This document shows, in pieces, positions 29,128-40,076 of a stretch of 59,222 nt of DNA. A model generated the notes under the pieces. That model did no database searches, was not told the DNA's origin, and worked only from the letters and a program-made list of their open reading frames with translations. Numbering within the stretch: position 1 is the stretch's first letter; every line of letters starts with the position of its first letter. The translations under genes and the position numbers were made by a program. The stretch is from Gammaproteobacteria bacterium (GTDB taxonomy: Bacteria; Pseudomonadota; Gammaproteobacteria; Steroidobacterales; Steroidobacteraceae): contig DAHXNV010000013.1 in the NCBI GenBank assembly GCA_027365225.1, forward strand, positions 1 through 59,222. Direction: 5' to 3'.

Positions 29128-30285
29128 TTACGCGTGCCGGAACCAGAGCCTCACCGCGTCGCTGAGCCGGGTGAACAGGCCTCCTTCGGGCACGGGCGCG
29201 AGCGTCACGAGCGGCACACTGTCGACACGCTGGCCGGCGCCGTTGGTAACCAGGAGCGTGCCGACATCGGCGCCGGCGGCCAGCGGCGCCACCAGCGGCC
29301 AGTGGTTCCACACGATGTGGGTCTGCAGCGCATGGTGGCCGCGGGTCACGGTGAGCAGGACGGAGTGCGCCGGACCGACCGGCGCGTAACCGGCGGCGGA
29401 TTCGTAGACGCGCGGCTTGGAGAGGACCGTGCCCGCGGTGGCAACTCTCTCGTTCTTGAAGAAGTTGTAACCGTAGGTGATCAGCGCCTGGCTGTCATTG
29501 ACCCTGGCATCCCAGCTCGGGGTTTTCAGCACGACCGATATCAGGCCCATGCCCTTGCGATCGGCGTAGATGAGCATGCAGTAGCCGGCCGCCTTCGTGT
29601 AGCCCGTCTTCATGCCTTTCACATACGGATCGGTCCACAGCAGCGAGACGCGGTTGCGCTGCGTGATGTGATCCCAGGTGAACTTCTTGATCTTGAAGAT
29701 GAAGCGGTATTGCGGAAAATCGCGGATCAGATCGACGGCGAGCGTGGCGAGATCGCGCGCCGTGGTGTAGTGGTCGGGTACCGGCAGTCCGTCGACGTCC
29801 TCGTAATGGGTCGAGTGCAGGCCCAGTCGCCGGGCATAGTCGTTCATGAGGGTGACGAAACCGGCGCGAGTGCCGCCGATCTTCTGTGCGAGCGCGACGG
29901 TGGCATCGTTGCCCGAATCCACGACGATGCCCTTCAACAGATTGAGCACGGTCACTTTCGTGCCGGGGTTGAGGAACATGCGCGAGCCGCCCGTGCGCCA
30001 TGCGGCGTTGCTGATCAATACGGGCGTGTCGAGCGAGATCTGTCCGCTCTTCAGCGCGCTGAAGGCGATGTACACGGCCATGAGCTTCGTCAGGCTCGCC
30101 ATCGGCATCTTCTCGTTGGGATTTTTCTCCGCGAGCACCTTGCCGGTATTGAGGTCAACCAGAATGTAGGACTGCGCATTGAGCGGCGGTGGCGGTGGTG
30201 GCGGCACGGCCGCTTGAGCTGGAACGATCGCGAGCAGGGCGGGCAGCAGGACCGCGAGCGCGGCCAGGGCAGATGGGCGGGACAT
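29128..30285 (-). CDS. dacA: D-alanyl-D-alanine carboxypeptidase (PBP5/6 type)
   Basis: It trims the terminal D-Ala of peptidoglycan stem peptides in the periplasm. The 385 residues carry a signal peptide to about residue 25 and a proline run (28-34). The penicillin-binding motifs are Ser64-Leu-Thr-Lys67, Ser124-Gly-Asn126 and Lys226-Thr-Gly228. A PBP5-type C-terminal domain follows, ending in an amphipathic anchor ('LFTRLSDAVRLWFRHA'). GGAGG precedes the ATG. Confidence 0.95.
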   Translation of the reverse strand: MSRPSALAALAVLLPALLAIVPAQAAVPPPPPPPLNAQSYILVDLNTGKVLAEKNPNEKMPMASLTKLMAVYIAFSALKSGQISLDTPVLISNAAWRTGGSRMFLNPGTKVTVLNLLKGIVVDSGNDATVALAQKIGGTRAGFVTLMNDYARRLGLHSTHYEDVDGLPVPDHYTTARDLATLAVDLIRDFPQYRFIFKIKKFTWDHITQRNRVSLLWTDPYVKGMKTGYTKAAGYCMLIYADRKGMGLISVVLKTPSWDARVNDSQALITYGYNFFKNERVATAGTVLSKPRVYESAAGYAPVGPAHSVLLTVTRGHHALQTHIVWNHWPLVAPLAAGADVGTLLVTNGAGQRVDSVPLVTLAPVPEGGLFTRLSDAVRLWFRHA

Positions 30286-30372
30286 GTCAGGGATTCCTCC
30301 AGTGCGGATGACGCGGCGAGTGCGGAGCGTTCAGACTCCATACACGCCGGATAGTTCTGCGTGCGACAGGGC

Positions 30373-31182
30373 TCACGGCTTGACCAGCCATGCGCCGGGA
30401 TATCCGAGGGCCGTGAGTCGGGCGGCGATCCGATCGAATTGCGGCACATCCTGAATCGGACCGACTCGCACCCGATACAGCCGGCCGCCGCTGACCGCCG
30501 GCGACAGGATGATGACGTTGCGCATGCCGGCGGCCCGCAGGCGGTTGAAGACCCGCTCGGCATCTTGCGGCACGGCGAACGCGCCGACCTGGGCATACAG
30601 CAGGGGACTGCGCGCCTGCAGGACGCCGGCCAGGCTTACCGGGCTGTTCGGGGTGATCGCGCGCACCTCGACCAGCGCGGTGCCGGTGGCGAGCATACCG
30701 AGTTTGGCGGCCGCCAGGTAGGACAGATCGATCAGGCGGTGGGCGACGAACGGTCCGCGGTCATTGACCTCGACGATCACGCTGCGGCCGTTGGACAGAT
30801 CGGTGACGCGCACGAAGGTCGGCAGCGGCAGAACCTTGCTTGCGGCCGTCATGGCGTACATGTTGAAGCGATCGCCGTCGGCGGTGTACCGCCCCTCGGA
30901 GTTCGCGCCGTACCATGAGGCCACCCCGATTTTATTGTAGCCGTCGGCGCTCGCCAGCACGTAGTAGCGTCTACCGTCGACGTCATAGAAGGGCGGATTA
31001 CCGATGGGCGCCGGCGGCAGGTAACGGGGCACGGGATTGGGGATCGTTCGCCAGTCCGGGGGCAGCGGCGGCAGATTCGCCGTGGGGGTCCCTTCGCGCC
31101 GGGTCGTGGCGCAGCCGGCGAGCAGCATCGCGAGCCAGAGCGCGGCGAGGAAGCTCGCACGAGCGCCGGACGCGCGTGTCAC
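30373..31182 (-). CDS. rlpA: Septal-ring lipoprotein RlpA, DPBB and SPOR domains
   Basis: Outer-membrane lipoprotein with lytic transglycosylase activity on glycan lacking stem peptides, as shown in Pseudomonas. The lipobox is 'LLAGC' near residue 24. The double-psi barrel spans about 80-175 ('GVASWYGANSEGRYTADGDRFNMY', 'VEVNDRGPF'), and the C-terminal SPOR domain (about 190-269) binds denuded peptidoglycan. Its start overlaps the mltB stop (ATGA). Confidence 0.93.
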   Translation of the reverse strand: MTRASGARASFLAALWLAMLLAGCATTRREGTPTANLPPLPPDWRTIPNPVPRYLPPAPIGNPPFYDVDGRRYYVLASADGYNKIGVASWYGANSEGRYTADGDRFNMYAMTAASKVLPLPTFVRVTDLSNGRSVIVEVNDRGPFVAHRLIDLSYLAAAKLGMLATGTALVEVRAITPNSPVSLAGVLQARSPLLYAQVGAFAVPQDAERVFNRLRAAGMRNVIILSPAVSGGRLYRVRVGPIQDVPQFDRIAARLTALGYPGAWLVKP

Positions 31183-32243
31183 TGCCCGGCGACCCCCGAT
31201 TTGCTGGGCTGGCGTATCGTCACATCGGCCCGCCGCGTGCCGTTCTCGGCGGCGACACGCCGTGCGATCGCCTGGGCCAAGTCATTGACGGCCATGGCGT
31301 AGAGCTTGCTGGAATTGTACGTCAGCAGCACCCGGAAGTTATTGAACCCGGCCCGGTAGATCGGACCGGTTCGCCGCTCGGCCAGCAGCAGCGCCACGGG
31401 CGTGTTCGGCGGCGCGGCGCTTTCCACCTGCGCGCCCTGGGCGGCCAGCCCGCCGATCGTCCGATCGAGCGCCAGAGAGTCCGGATCGACATGGAAGGTC
31501 GCCCCCGGCTCGATGCGCACCCGAGCCAGGACCGGTCCCCCGGGCTGCCAGCCGTTGGCATGCAGGTAGTGGGCGACGCTGGCGAAGATATCGTCCCAGT
31601 CGGTGAACAGATTCGGCGCCTGGCCGTCGGTGCTGACGGCATAGCGCAGATAGGACGATGGAATGAATTGCAGCGGCCCCATCGCTCCGGCGTAGGAGCC
31701 GCGGATCGAGAGAGGATCCAATCCGTAGCGGTGCGTGAGCACCAGGAACTGCGCGAGTTCCTGGCCGAAGAAGCGGCTGCGCGCCGGATAATCGAATGTC
31801 AGGGTGGCGAGGGCATCGAGCACGCGGAACGAGCCGGTGATGTGCCCGTAGAAGGTCTCCACCCCGAGAATGGCCACGATGTAGCGTGGCGCGACTCCCT
31901 GCTCGGCGCCGATACGCTCGAGTGCCGCGGCGTGCGCGCGCCAGAAGGCGGCGCCCGCCTCGATGCGCTTGGAGGTCATGAAGATCCGCCGGTACTGCCA
32001 CCAGTGCAGCACCTGCTCGGGCGGCCGGTTCATCAATGTGACGATGCTCGGTTCGCGGCAGGCCTGCTCGAGCACGGCGAGTACTTTTTGCCGCTGCAGG
32101 CCGTCGCGCGTGGCCACGCGGGTGGCGAAGCGCGCGAGCTCGGGACGAGGGAACGAGCCGCCGGCGCACGCGGCGGCGGCGGGCCGCGCGAGTACGGCGC
32201 AGGCGAACAGAGCGAGCAGACTGAGCAGAGTGAATCGCGACAC
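31179..32243 (-). CDS. mltB: Lytic murein transglycosylase B
   Basis: It cleaves the MurNAc-GlcNAc bond to give 1,6-anhydro ends, which feed recycling via AmgK/MurU. The 354 residues begin at a GTG with GGGAGCG upstream, giving a clean signal peptide ('RFTLLSLLALFACAVLARPAAA'-like; no lipobox, so soluble periplasmic). The catalytic Glu is in 'GVETFYGHITGSF'; 'GAMGPLQFIPSSYLRYA' is a family hallmark. An ATG at 32417 would add a basic leader with no family support. Confidence 0.92.
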   Translation of the reverse strand: MSRFTLLSLLALFACAVLARPAAAACAGGSFPRPELARFATRVATRDGLQRQKVLAVLEQACREPSIVTLMNRPPEQVLHWWQYRRIFMTSKRIEAGAAFWRAHAAALERIGAEQGVAPRYIVAILGVETFYGHITGSFRVLDALATLTFDYPARSRFFGQELAQFLVLTHRYGLDPLSIRGSYAGAMGPLQFIPSSYLRYAVSTDGQAPNLFTDWDDIFASVAHYLHANGWQPGGPVLARVRIEPGATFHVDPDSLALDRTIGGLAAQGAQVESAAPPNTPVALLLAERRTGPIYRAGFNNFRVLLTYNSSKLYAMAVNDLAQAIARRVAAENGTRRADVTIRQPSKSGVAGQ

Positions 32244-32433
32244 GTGAACGCTCCCGGGGTCTGTCGGGCCGATGAGCGCTGCCGCGAGCCTCGCCCACAG
32301 CGGCCGGCCCGCTCTATCGAGACCAGGCCCGATCGCCTGCGGCGCATGGTGGGAACGATGCGGCGGAAACGATCGGGAAAAGATGCCGGTGGGGGACGGT
32401 CGCGGTTGGCGCATCATGGGTTCGGCAGGCTCC

Positions 32434-33570
32434 TTAGCCCATCAGCTTCCGATGCGAGAACAGCGACATGAGGATACCGAAACCTGACAGCTCCGTCACT
32501 ATCGAACTACCGCCGTAGCTGACCAACGGTAACGGCACGCCGACCACCGGTACGAGTCCCGTGACCATTCCGGCGTTGATGAACACGTAAATGAAGAACG
32601 TCACGGCAATCGCGCCGCCGAGCAGGCGCGAGAAGGTATCGGGACATTGCATGGCGAGGTAGAGCGAGCGGCCGATGACGAACGTGTACAGCAGCAGCAG
32701 CACCGCAAGACCGAGCAGCCCGAATTCCTCGCCCACCACGGCAAAGATGAAATCCGTGGTCCGCTCAGGAAGGAAGTCGAGTCGCGCCTGACTGCCCGCC
32801 ATCCAGCCCTTGCCGAACATCCCGCCCGAGCCGACCGCGATCTGTGACTGGATGATGTGGTAGCCGGAGCTGAGCGGGTGGGCCTGCGGATCGAGGAATG
32901 TGAGCAGGCGGGCGCGCTGATAGCCGTGCATGAAGCGCAGGCCGAGCCCGAAGGCGACGACGGCCAGCAGCAGCAGCGCGATGACCACCCGTGCGCGCAG
33001 CCCGGAAAGAAAGATCACCACGGCGCCGGCAGCCGCGATCAGGGCGGCTGTGCCGAGGTCAGGCTCCTTGGCGACCAGGGCCACCGGCACCAGGATGATC
33101 ACTCCGAGTACGGCCAGATCCCGCCAGCGCGGCGGCAAGGCGCGCTCGTGCAGGTACCAGGCGCACATCATCGGCACGGCGATCTTGAGCAGCTCCGAGG
33201 GCTGGAACTGTACAGGACCAAGCTCGAGCCAGCGCTTGGCGCCGAGGTGAACGTGCCCAACGGCCGCCACGGCCAGCAGGAGCAGAATGCCGAGGCCGTA
33301 GAGCCAGGGTGATGCGCGGCGCAGAAGATTGGGGCTGAGTCTGGCCAGCGCCAACATGACGGCGATCCCCAACGCCAAGCGCAGCACGGTGCCGATGAGC
33401 ATCCGGAGGTTGCCGCCCGAGGCGCTGAATAGAACCAGCAGGCCGTAGCCGGCGGTCAGCCCCAGACCGAACGTGAGCGGACCGTCGAGCTTCAGCGCAA
33501 GCAGTACCCGTGCCGCGCCGCTCAATGTGCGGCGCGCGGACGACCCGGTGGCGATCGCCTGGCGCATCAT
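32434..33570 (-). CDS. rodA: Rod-shape peptidoglycan polymerase RodA (SEDS)
   Basis: SEDS-family glycosyltransferase that polymerises lipid II with PBP2 during elongation. The 378 residues have about ten membrane segments. Family motifs are 'GAKRWLELGPVQFQPSELLK', 'AKEPDLGTA' with the essential Asp, 'LSSGYHIIQSQIAVGSGG' and 'VPLPLVSYGGSSI'. The start overlaps the mrdA stop; ATG codons at 33570 and 33567 are equally possible. Confidence 0.95.
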   Translation of the reverse strand: MMRQAIATGSSARRTLSGAARVLLALKLDGPLTFGLGLTAGYGLLVLFSASGGNLRMLIGTVLRLALGIAVMLALARLSPNLLRRASPWLYGLGILLLLAVAAVGHVHLGAKRWLELGPVQFQPSELLKIAVPMMCAWYLHERALPPRWRDLAVLGVIILVPVALVAKEPDLGTAALIAAAGAVVIFLSGLRARVVIALLLLAVVAFGLGLRFMHGYQRARLLTFLDPQAHPLSSGYHIIQSQIAVGSGGMFGKGWMAGSQARLDFLPERTTDFIFAVVGEEFGLLGLAVLLLLYTFVIGRSLYLAMQCPDTFSRLLGGAIAVTFFIYVFINAGMVTGLVPVVGVPLPLVSYGGSSIVTELSGFGILMSLFSHRKLMG

Positions 33571-35555
33571 GGTTGGGCGGCGCGCTCCGTCGCGGTCAGC
33601 GTCGGATCGACGCCCGCAGCGACGCGCGGGGCGATGTCGCGCGGCATGGAATAGCGCGCACGGGGTGTGGCCGGCAGCAGCTTGCCGTTCGGGCCCAACA
33701 GATAGGCATTCAGGATCTTCATGGCAATCGGCCCCGCGGCCCGCGCGCCCGCGCCGGCATGCTCGACCAGCACGGCAATCGCGATCCGCGGTTTGTACAG
33801 GGGCGCAAAGGTGATGAACCAGGAGTCGTCACGCAGCTTCTTCGGCGTTGCCTTCAAATTGTAGTCGCCGTTTGCCTCCTCGCGCGTCAATTGCGCGGTG
33901 CCGGTCTTGGCGGCGATGGGATAGGTGGCGTTGATCATGTCCCAGTAGGCCGTGCCGCGCGGATTGGTGGTCACCCCGTGCATGGCCTTGATGACCACCT
34001 GCCAGGAACTGCGGCTGATCATGGTGAGATTGCCGTCGAGGACGGGTCGTTTCCAGTGGATCTTGTGCGTGAGCGGGTTGCGCAGACCCGTCGCAAGGCG
34101 TGGCCGGAAGCTCAGGCCGCGAGTGGCGAGTATGCCGGCGTAGTGTGCGAGTTGCAGCGGCGTCGCCAGAAACGTGCCCTGGCCGATGCCGAGAATCACC
34201 GTGTCTCCCGGGTACCAGCCGTAGCCGTGCGGATAGTGTTTCGCCATCCACGCGGGTGTGGGGACGAGCCCGGATTGCTCACCGGGGACGTCGATGCCGG
34301 TCGGTTTGCCGAACCCGAAGTTCGGCAGCCAGGCTCCGAGCCGCTCGATGCCCATCTTGTAGGCCACCTGGTAGAAGTACACATCGCACGACATGATGAT
34401 GGCCATGTTCAGGCCGATCCGGCCGCAGACCTCGTGCTTGTAGTTGTGGAACATGTGATCGCTCCCGGGCAGATGCCAGTCGGAGCCGGCATAGATCCGC
34501 TTGGTGGGATTGAGCACCCCCTCGGTCAGAGCCCCGAGGGCGATCGCCGGCTTGATCGTCGAGCCGATGGGCAGCTGCGAGCGCAGGGCCCGGTCGAACA
34601 GCGGATTGTCGGGATTGTTCACCAGCGCCAGGTACTGCTTCTCGCTGATTCCGCGGGCGAAGAGGTTGGGATTGAACGTCGGGGAGCTCGCCAGGGCGAT
34701 GACGTTGCCGTTCCAGGGATTGAGCGCCACCACCGCGCCGTCCTGCCCCTTGAGCAGCTTTTCGGCCAACCGCTGGATTTTCAGGTCGAGCGAGACAATG
34801 ACGTCATCGCCCGGCACGGGCGGCTTCTCGTGCAGCTGGCGGGCGAGCACGCCCGGCCGGCGCACCTCGCGGCCGAGGGCGTTGACCAGAACCTGCCGAT
34901 AGCCGTTGGTCCCGTGCAGGACGTGCTCGTATTGCGCCTCGATGCCGGACTTGCCGATCAGCGCGGTGCCGGCATAGGCGGCCTGATTGATGTGCGCAAG
35001 CTCACTGGCGCTGATCGGGCCCACGTAGCCGATCGCGAACACGCCGAGGTTCTTCAGCGGATACCAGCGGGATTGCTGCGGACTGATATTGATGCCCGGA
35101 AATTCGAAGCGGCGCACCGCGAAGCGCGCCACCTGCGATTCCGACAGCTGCACGCGGATCGGCACTGGATCGAAGCTGAGCTGCGATTTGATCGCGCGGA
35201 TCAGTTCCGGGATGTCGCTCTCACGCACCAGCGCGAGCTTGGCCAGCCGCTGGAGCGAGCCGCGCAGATCCGGTACCTCATCGGGCGTGAGCTGCAGCTC
35301 GAAGGTCGGCCGATTCGAGGCCATGATCTGCCCGTCGCGGTCCACGATCAGGCCCCGGGCGGCCGGGATCGGCACGGTGCGCACGCCGTTGGCGACCGAT
35401 AAGTCTTCGTAGTAGTGCCGGCGCAGCACCTGCAGGTAGTACAGCCGCGCGAACACGGCGATGGCCGCGATCACCATCAAGGCCGTGACGAACCAGACGC
35501 GGCGCACGAATATCCGCTGCTCGCGCCAATTATCCTTGATGCGGACGGGGGACAT
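33567..35555 (-). CDS. mrdA: Penicillin-binding protein 2
   Basis: Elongation-specific transpeptidase partner of RodA. 662 residues: one N-terminal membrane anchor (about 19-40), a pedestal domain ('ARGLIVDRDGQIMASN') and a transpeptidase domain with Ser332-Thr-Ile-Lys335, the Ser389-Cys-Asp391 motif and a KTG box in 'AAKTGTAQLT'. It sits between mreD and rodA as in other elongasome clusters. Confidence 0.95.
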   Translation of the reverse strand: MSPVRIKDNWREQRIFVRRVWFVTALMVIAAIAVFARLYYLQVLRRHYYEDLSVANGVRTVPIPAARGLIVDRDGQIMASNRPTFELQLTPDEVPDLRGSLQRLAKLALVRESDIPELIRAIKSQLSFDPVPIRVQLSESQVARFAVRRFEFPGINISPQQSRWYPLKNLGVFAIGYVGPISASELAHINQAAYAGTALIGKSGIEAQYEHVLHGTNGYRQVLVNALGREVRRPGVLARQLHEKPPVPGDDVIVSLDLKIQRLAEKLLKGQDGAVVALNPWNGNVIALASSPTFNPNLFARGISEKQYLALVNNPDNPLFDRALRSQLPIGSTIKPAIALGALTEGVLNPTKRIYAGSDWHLPGSDHMFHNYKHEVCGRIGLNMAIIMSCDVYFYQVAYKMGIERLGAWLPNFGFGKPTGIDVPGEQSGLVPTPAWMAKHYPHGYGWYPGDTVILGIGQGTFLATPLQLAHYAGILATRGLSFRPRLATGLRNPLTHKIHWKRPVLDGNLTMISRSSWQVVIKAMHGVTTNPRGTAYWDMINATYPIAAKTGTAQLTREEANGDYNLKATPKKLRDDSWFITFAPLYKPRIAIAVLVEHAGAGARAAGPIAMKILNAYLLGPNGKLLPATPRARYSMPRDIAPRVAAGVDPTLTATERAAQP

Positions 35556-35571
35556 TCCGGGGCGGCGGCCG

Positions 35572-36045
35572 TCAGCCGCGGGGGCGGTAGGAGCGGGCCA
35601 GAAGCGGCGCGACGACCGGCCAGAGCAATGCGCCGGTGAGGGCCGGCACCCAGCGCAAAGCGGTGTTCAGCGGATGCCCGCTCCAGCCGTCGATGGCCCA
35701 CAACACGAATTCATACAGTGCCAACACCGCCAGCACCGCCAGCGACTGCTGCAGGAGGGGCTTGGTGCGGATGCGCTGATGCTCGCGAATGCCGAGATAG
35801 GCAACCAGGGCCACGGCGAGCGCGTGCTCGCCCAGCACCGATCCCTGGAAGACATCGAGAATCAGTCCGAGCATCCAGCCGAGGCCGATCCCGCCGCTGC
35901 GCGGCGCCTGGATCGACCAATAGAGGACGGCCAGGACCACGAAGTCGGGCCGGATGATCGCCAGCCACGCGGGCAACGGCACCAGCGTCAGGATCAGTGC
36001 GATGAGCACCGATTTGAATATCGCCATGCGCGCAGAGGTGCTCAT
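35572..36045 (-). CDS. mreD: Rod-shape determining protein MreD
   Basis: 157 residues, about five membrane segments, with 'PDFVVLAVLYWSIQAP' and 'GWMLGLILDVFQGSVLGEHAL' typical of MreD. It is an inner-membrane part of the elongasome that binds MreC. The ATG overlaps the mreC stop. Confidence 0.93.
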   Translation of the reverse strand: MSTSARMAIFKSVLIALILTLVPLPAWLAIIRPDFVVLAVLYWSIQAPRSGGIGLGWMLGLILDVFQGSVLGEHALAVALVAYLGIREHQRIRTKPLLQQSLAVLAVLALYEFVLWAIDGWSGHPLNTALRWVPALTGALLWPVVAPLLARSYRPRG

Positions 36046-37064
36046 GGATGAGGCCGTTGCGCCGACCCGGCGGGTTGGGCGCTCGGTGGCGCTTGCGCGG
36101 CGCGCTTGCCGGGGGCTGGCGTCGCCGTCGCGGCCGGCAGCGGCGGCGCCGGCAGCGGCTGGGCGCCCGGGGTGCCCACGCGCAGCTGTCCGTCGCTCTC
36201 GCGCAGCGGCGCGGCCGGTGAGTCGCGACGGAACCAGAGCAACATCACTTCATGGTCCGTCTGCAGGTGCGCGAACGGTGTCGCCAGCACCTGGCTCATC
36301 GGCTGGACCGCGCCGCGCTGTATGCGGCTCACCCGGGCCACCGGATATCCGGCGGGGAAGACTCCGCCGAGGCCCGAGGTGACGAGCACGTCGCCCACCC
36401 GGACGTCGGCGTTCGCCGGCAGGTAGGGCAGTGCGATCCTATCCGGATCGCCCGTGCCGACGGCGATGGTGCGCAGTCCGGTACGCTCGTCCTGCACCGG
36501 CAGGTCGCTGTCCGGATCGGTGATCAGCAGTACCGTGGCGCTCCAGGGGCCGACCTGCATGGTCTGCCCGACGATGCCGTAGTCGTCGAGTACCGCCTGA
36601 TTGCGGGAGACGCCGTTGACCGTGCCCCGGTCGATCAGGATCCGCTGGCGCAACCGGCTGAGCTGGATATCGACGATGTCGGCCGGCAGCCAGCGCTCGG
36701 CGACCGGCGGCAGCGCCTTCTTCAGGCCGATCAGCGCGGCGTTCTCCTGCGCGAGGGCATCGAAGCGCAAGGTGCGTATCTTCAGATTGCGCACTTGCGT
36801 GCGCAGGTGCCGATTCTCGGCCTCGAGCTCGCGGCGCGATGCGAACGAGCTCTCGAGCGAATGCCACGCGGCAATCGGGGAGTTCACCGCGACTTCGATC
36901 GGATACGCGAGTCCCTGCGACACGAAGCGGATGTGACGCAGCCAATCCGTGCGCTGGTCGAGCACCATGAGCGCGACGGAAGCCAGGGCGTAGAGCGTGA
37001 AGCGAAAGCCGGGGACGCCTCCGCGGCCATGCGGTGATCCGCTCCGGGTGCCGAAACCGGCCAC
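36042..37064 (-). CDS. mreC: Rod-shape determining protein MreC
   Basis: 340 residues: a membrane anchor (about 22-38), a coiled coil (about 70-110, 'ASRRELEAENRHLRTQVRNLK') and the beta-barrel core ('DRGTVNGVSRNQAVLDDYGIVGQ', 'DVLVTSGLGGVFPAGYPVARV'). The tail from about 300 is rich in Ala, Pro and Gln. It activates PBP2-RodA from the periplasm. Confidence 0.93.
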   Translation of the reverse strand: MAGFGTRSGSPHGRGGVPGFRFTLYALASVALMVLDQRTDWLRHIRFVSQGLAYPIEVAVNSPIAAWHSLESSFASRRELEAENRHLRTQVRNLKIRTLRFDALAQENAALIGLKKALPPVAERWLPADIVDIQLSRLRQRILIDRGTVNGVSRNQAVLDDYGIVGQTMQVGPWSATVLLITDPDSDLPVQDERTGLRTIAVGTGDPDRIALPYLPANADVRVGDVLVTSGLGGVFPAGYPVARVSRIQRGAVQPMSQVLATPFAHLQTDHEVMLLWFRRDSPAAPLRESDGQLRVGTPGAQPLPAPPLPAATATPAPGKRAAQAPPSAQPAGSAQRPHP

Positions 37065-37076
37065 GGCGTGCGCGGG

Positions 37077-38557
<1,481 letters not shown>

Positions 38558-38561
<4 letters not shown>

Positions 38562-40018
38562 CGATGGATCGCCGGACCGTGACGCAAATGGCCGCGGATT
38601 TGCGTGCCCGCAAGGTTTCCAGCGTCGAGCTGGTGCGCGCCTGCCTGCCGCGCATCGAAGCGAGCCAGTCGAGCCTGAACGCCTTCGTCACCGTTACCGC
38701 GGAGCAAGCCCTTGCGCAGGCGCAGGCCGCGGACCGGGAGCTCGCAGCCGGCCGCGGCGGTCCGCTGGCGGGAGTGCCCATCGGGCACAAGGACCTCTTT
38801 TGCACGGCCGGCGTGCGCACGACGTGCGGGTCGCGAATGCTGGAGAATTTCGTCGCGCCCTACGATGCCACCGTGGTCGCGCGCCTGCAGGCCGCCGGTG
38901 CGGTGATGCTCGGCAAGCTCAATATGGACGAGTTCGCCATGGGCTCCTCCAACGAGACCAGTTACTTCGGGCCCGTGCGCAATCCCTGGAACACCGATCT
39001 GGTACCGGGCGGGTCCTCCGGTGGCTGCGCTGCGGCGGTGGCCGCCCGCCTGCTGCCTGCCGCGACTGCCACGGATACCGGCGGGTCGATCCGCCAGCCG
39101 GCCGCGTTCTGCGGCGTGACCGGTATCAAGCCGACCTATGGGCGGGTCTCCCGCTACGGCATGATTGCCTTTGCCTCGAGCCTGGATCAGGGCGGGGTCA
39201 TCGCCCAGACCGCCGAGGATTGCGCGCGCGTGCTGCGCTCGATGGCCGGCTTCGATCCGCGCGACTCGACCAGCGTCGATAATCCCGTGCCGGATTACCT
39301 CGCCGGGCTCGACGCGCCGCTCGCGGGCGTGAGAATCGGCTTGTTGAAGGAGTTCTTCGACACGGGGCTCGAGGCGGACTACGAGCGCCGCGTGCGTGAG
39401 GCGCTTGCGGTTTTCGAGCGGCTCGGCGCCCGGCTGTGCGAGCTGAGTCTGCCGAACATCCCGCGCTCGGTGCCGGCCTACTACGTGGTGGCGCCAGCGG
39501 AATGCTCGTCCAACCTCGCGCGCTACGATGGGGTGCGATTCGGCCATCGTTGCCGCAACCCGCGCGACCTGACGGACCTGTACAAGCGCTCGCGCTCGGA
39601 GGGCTTCGGGGCCGAGGTCAAACGGCGGATCATGACCGGCACATACGTGCTCTCGGCCGGTTACTACGATGCCTATTATCTCAAAGCGCAGCGCGTGCGC
39701 CGGCTGATCACCGCGGACTTCGAGCGCGCCTTCGCCGAGGTCGATCTGCTGATGGGACCGACCACGCCCACCCCGGCATTTGCCCTCGGCGCGAAGAGCG
39801 CCGATCCGATCACCATGTATCTGAACGACATCTACACCATCAGCGCGAACCTTGCCGGTCTGCCGGCGATGTCGGTACCGTGCGGTTTCGCCGGCGGGCT
39901 GCCGGTGGGGCTGCAGATCATCGGGCCGCACTTCGCCGAGCAGCGGCTGCTGCACGCGGCCCATCGCTTCCAGCTCGAGACGGACTGGCATACGCGGGTT
40001 CCGGAGCGCTGCGCATGA
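38558..40018 (+). CDS. gatA: Asp/Glu-tRNA amidotransferase subunit A
   Basis: Amidase-signature subunit that releases ammonia from glutamine. 486 residues with the catalytic Lys in 'IGHKDLF', the glycine/serine loop '[14 protein letters not shown]' and the nucleophile region '[13 protein letters not shown]'. Ammonia passes to GatB. Confidence 0.96.
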
Positions 40019-40076
40019 CACGTTCGTCGGGAGCGACCGGGGTGGACACCGACGGCCGGCGCGCGGGGATTGCCCG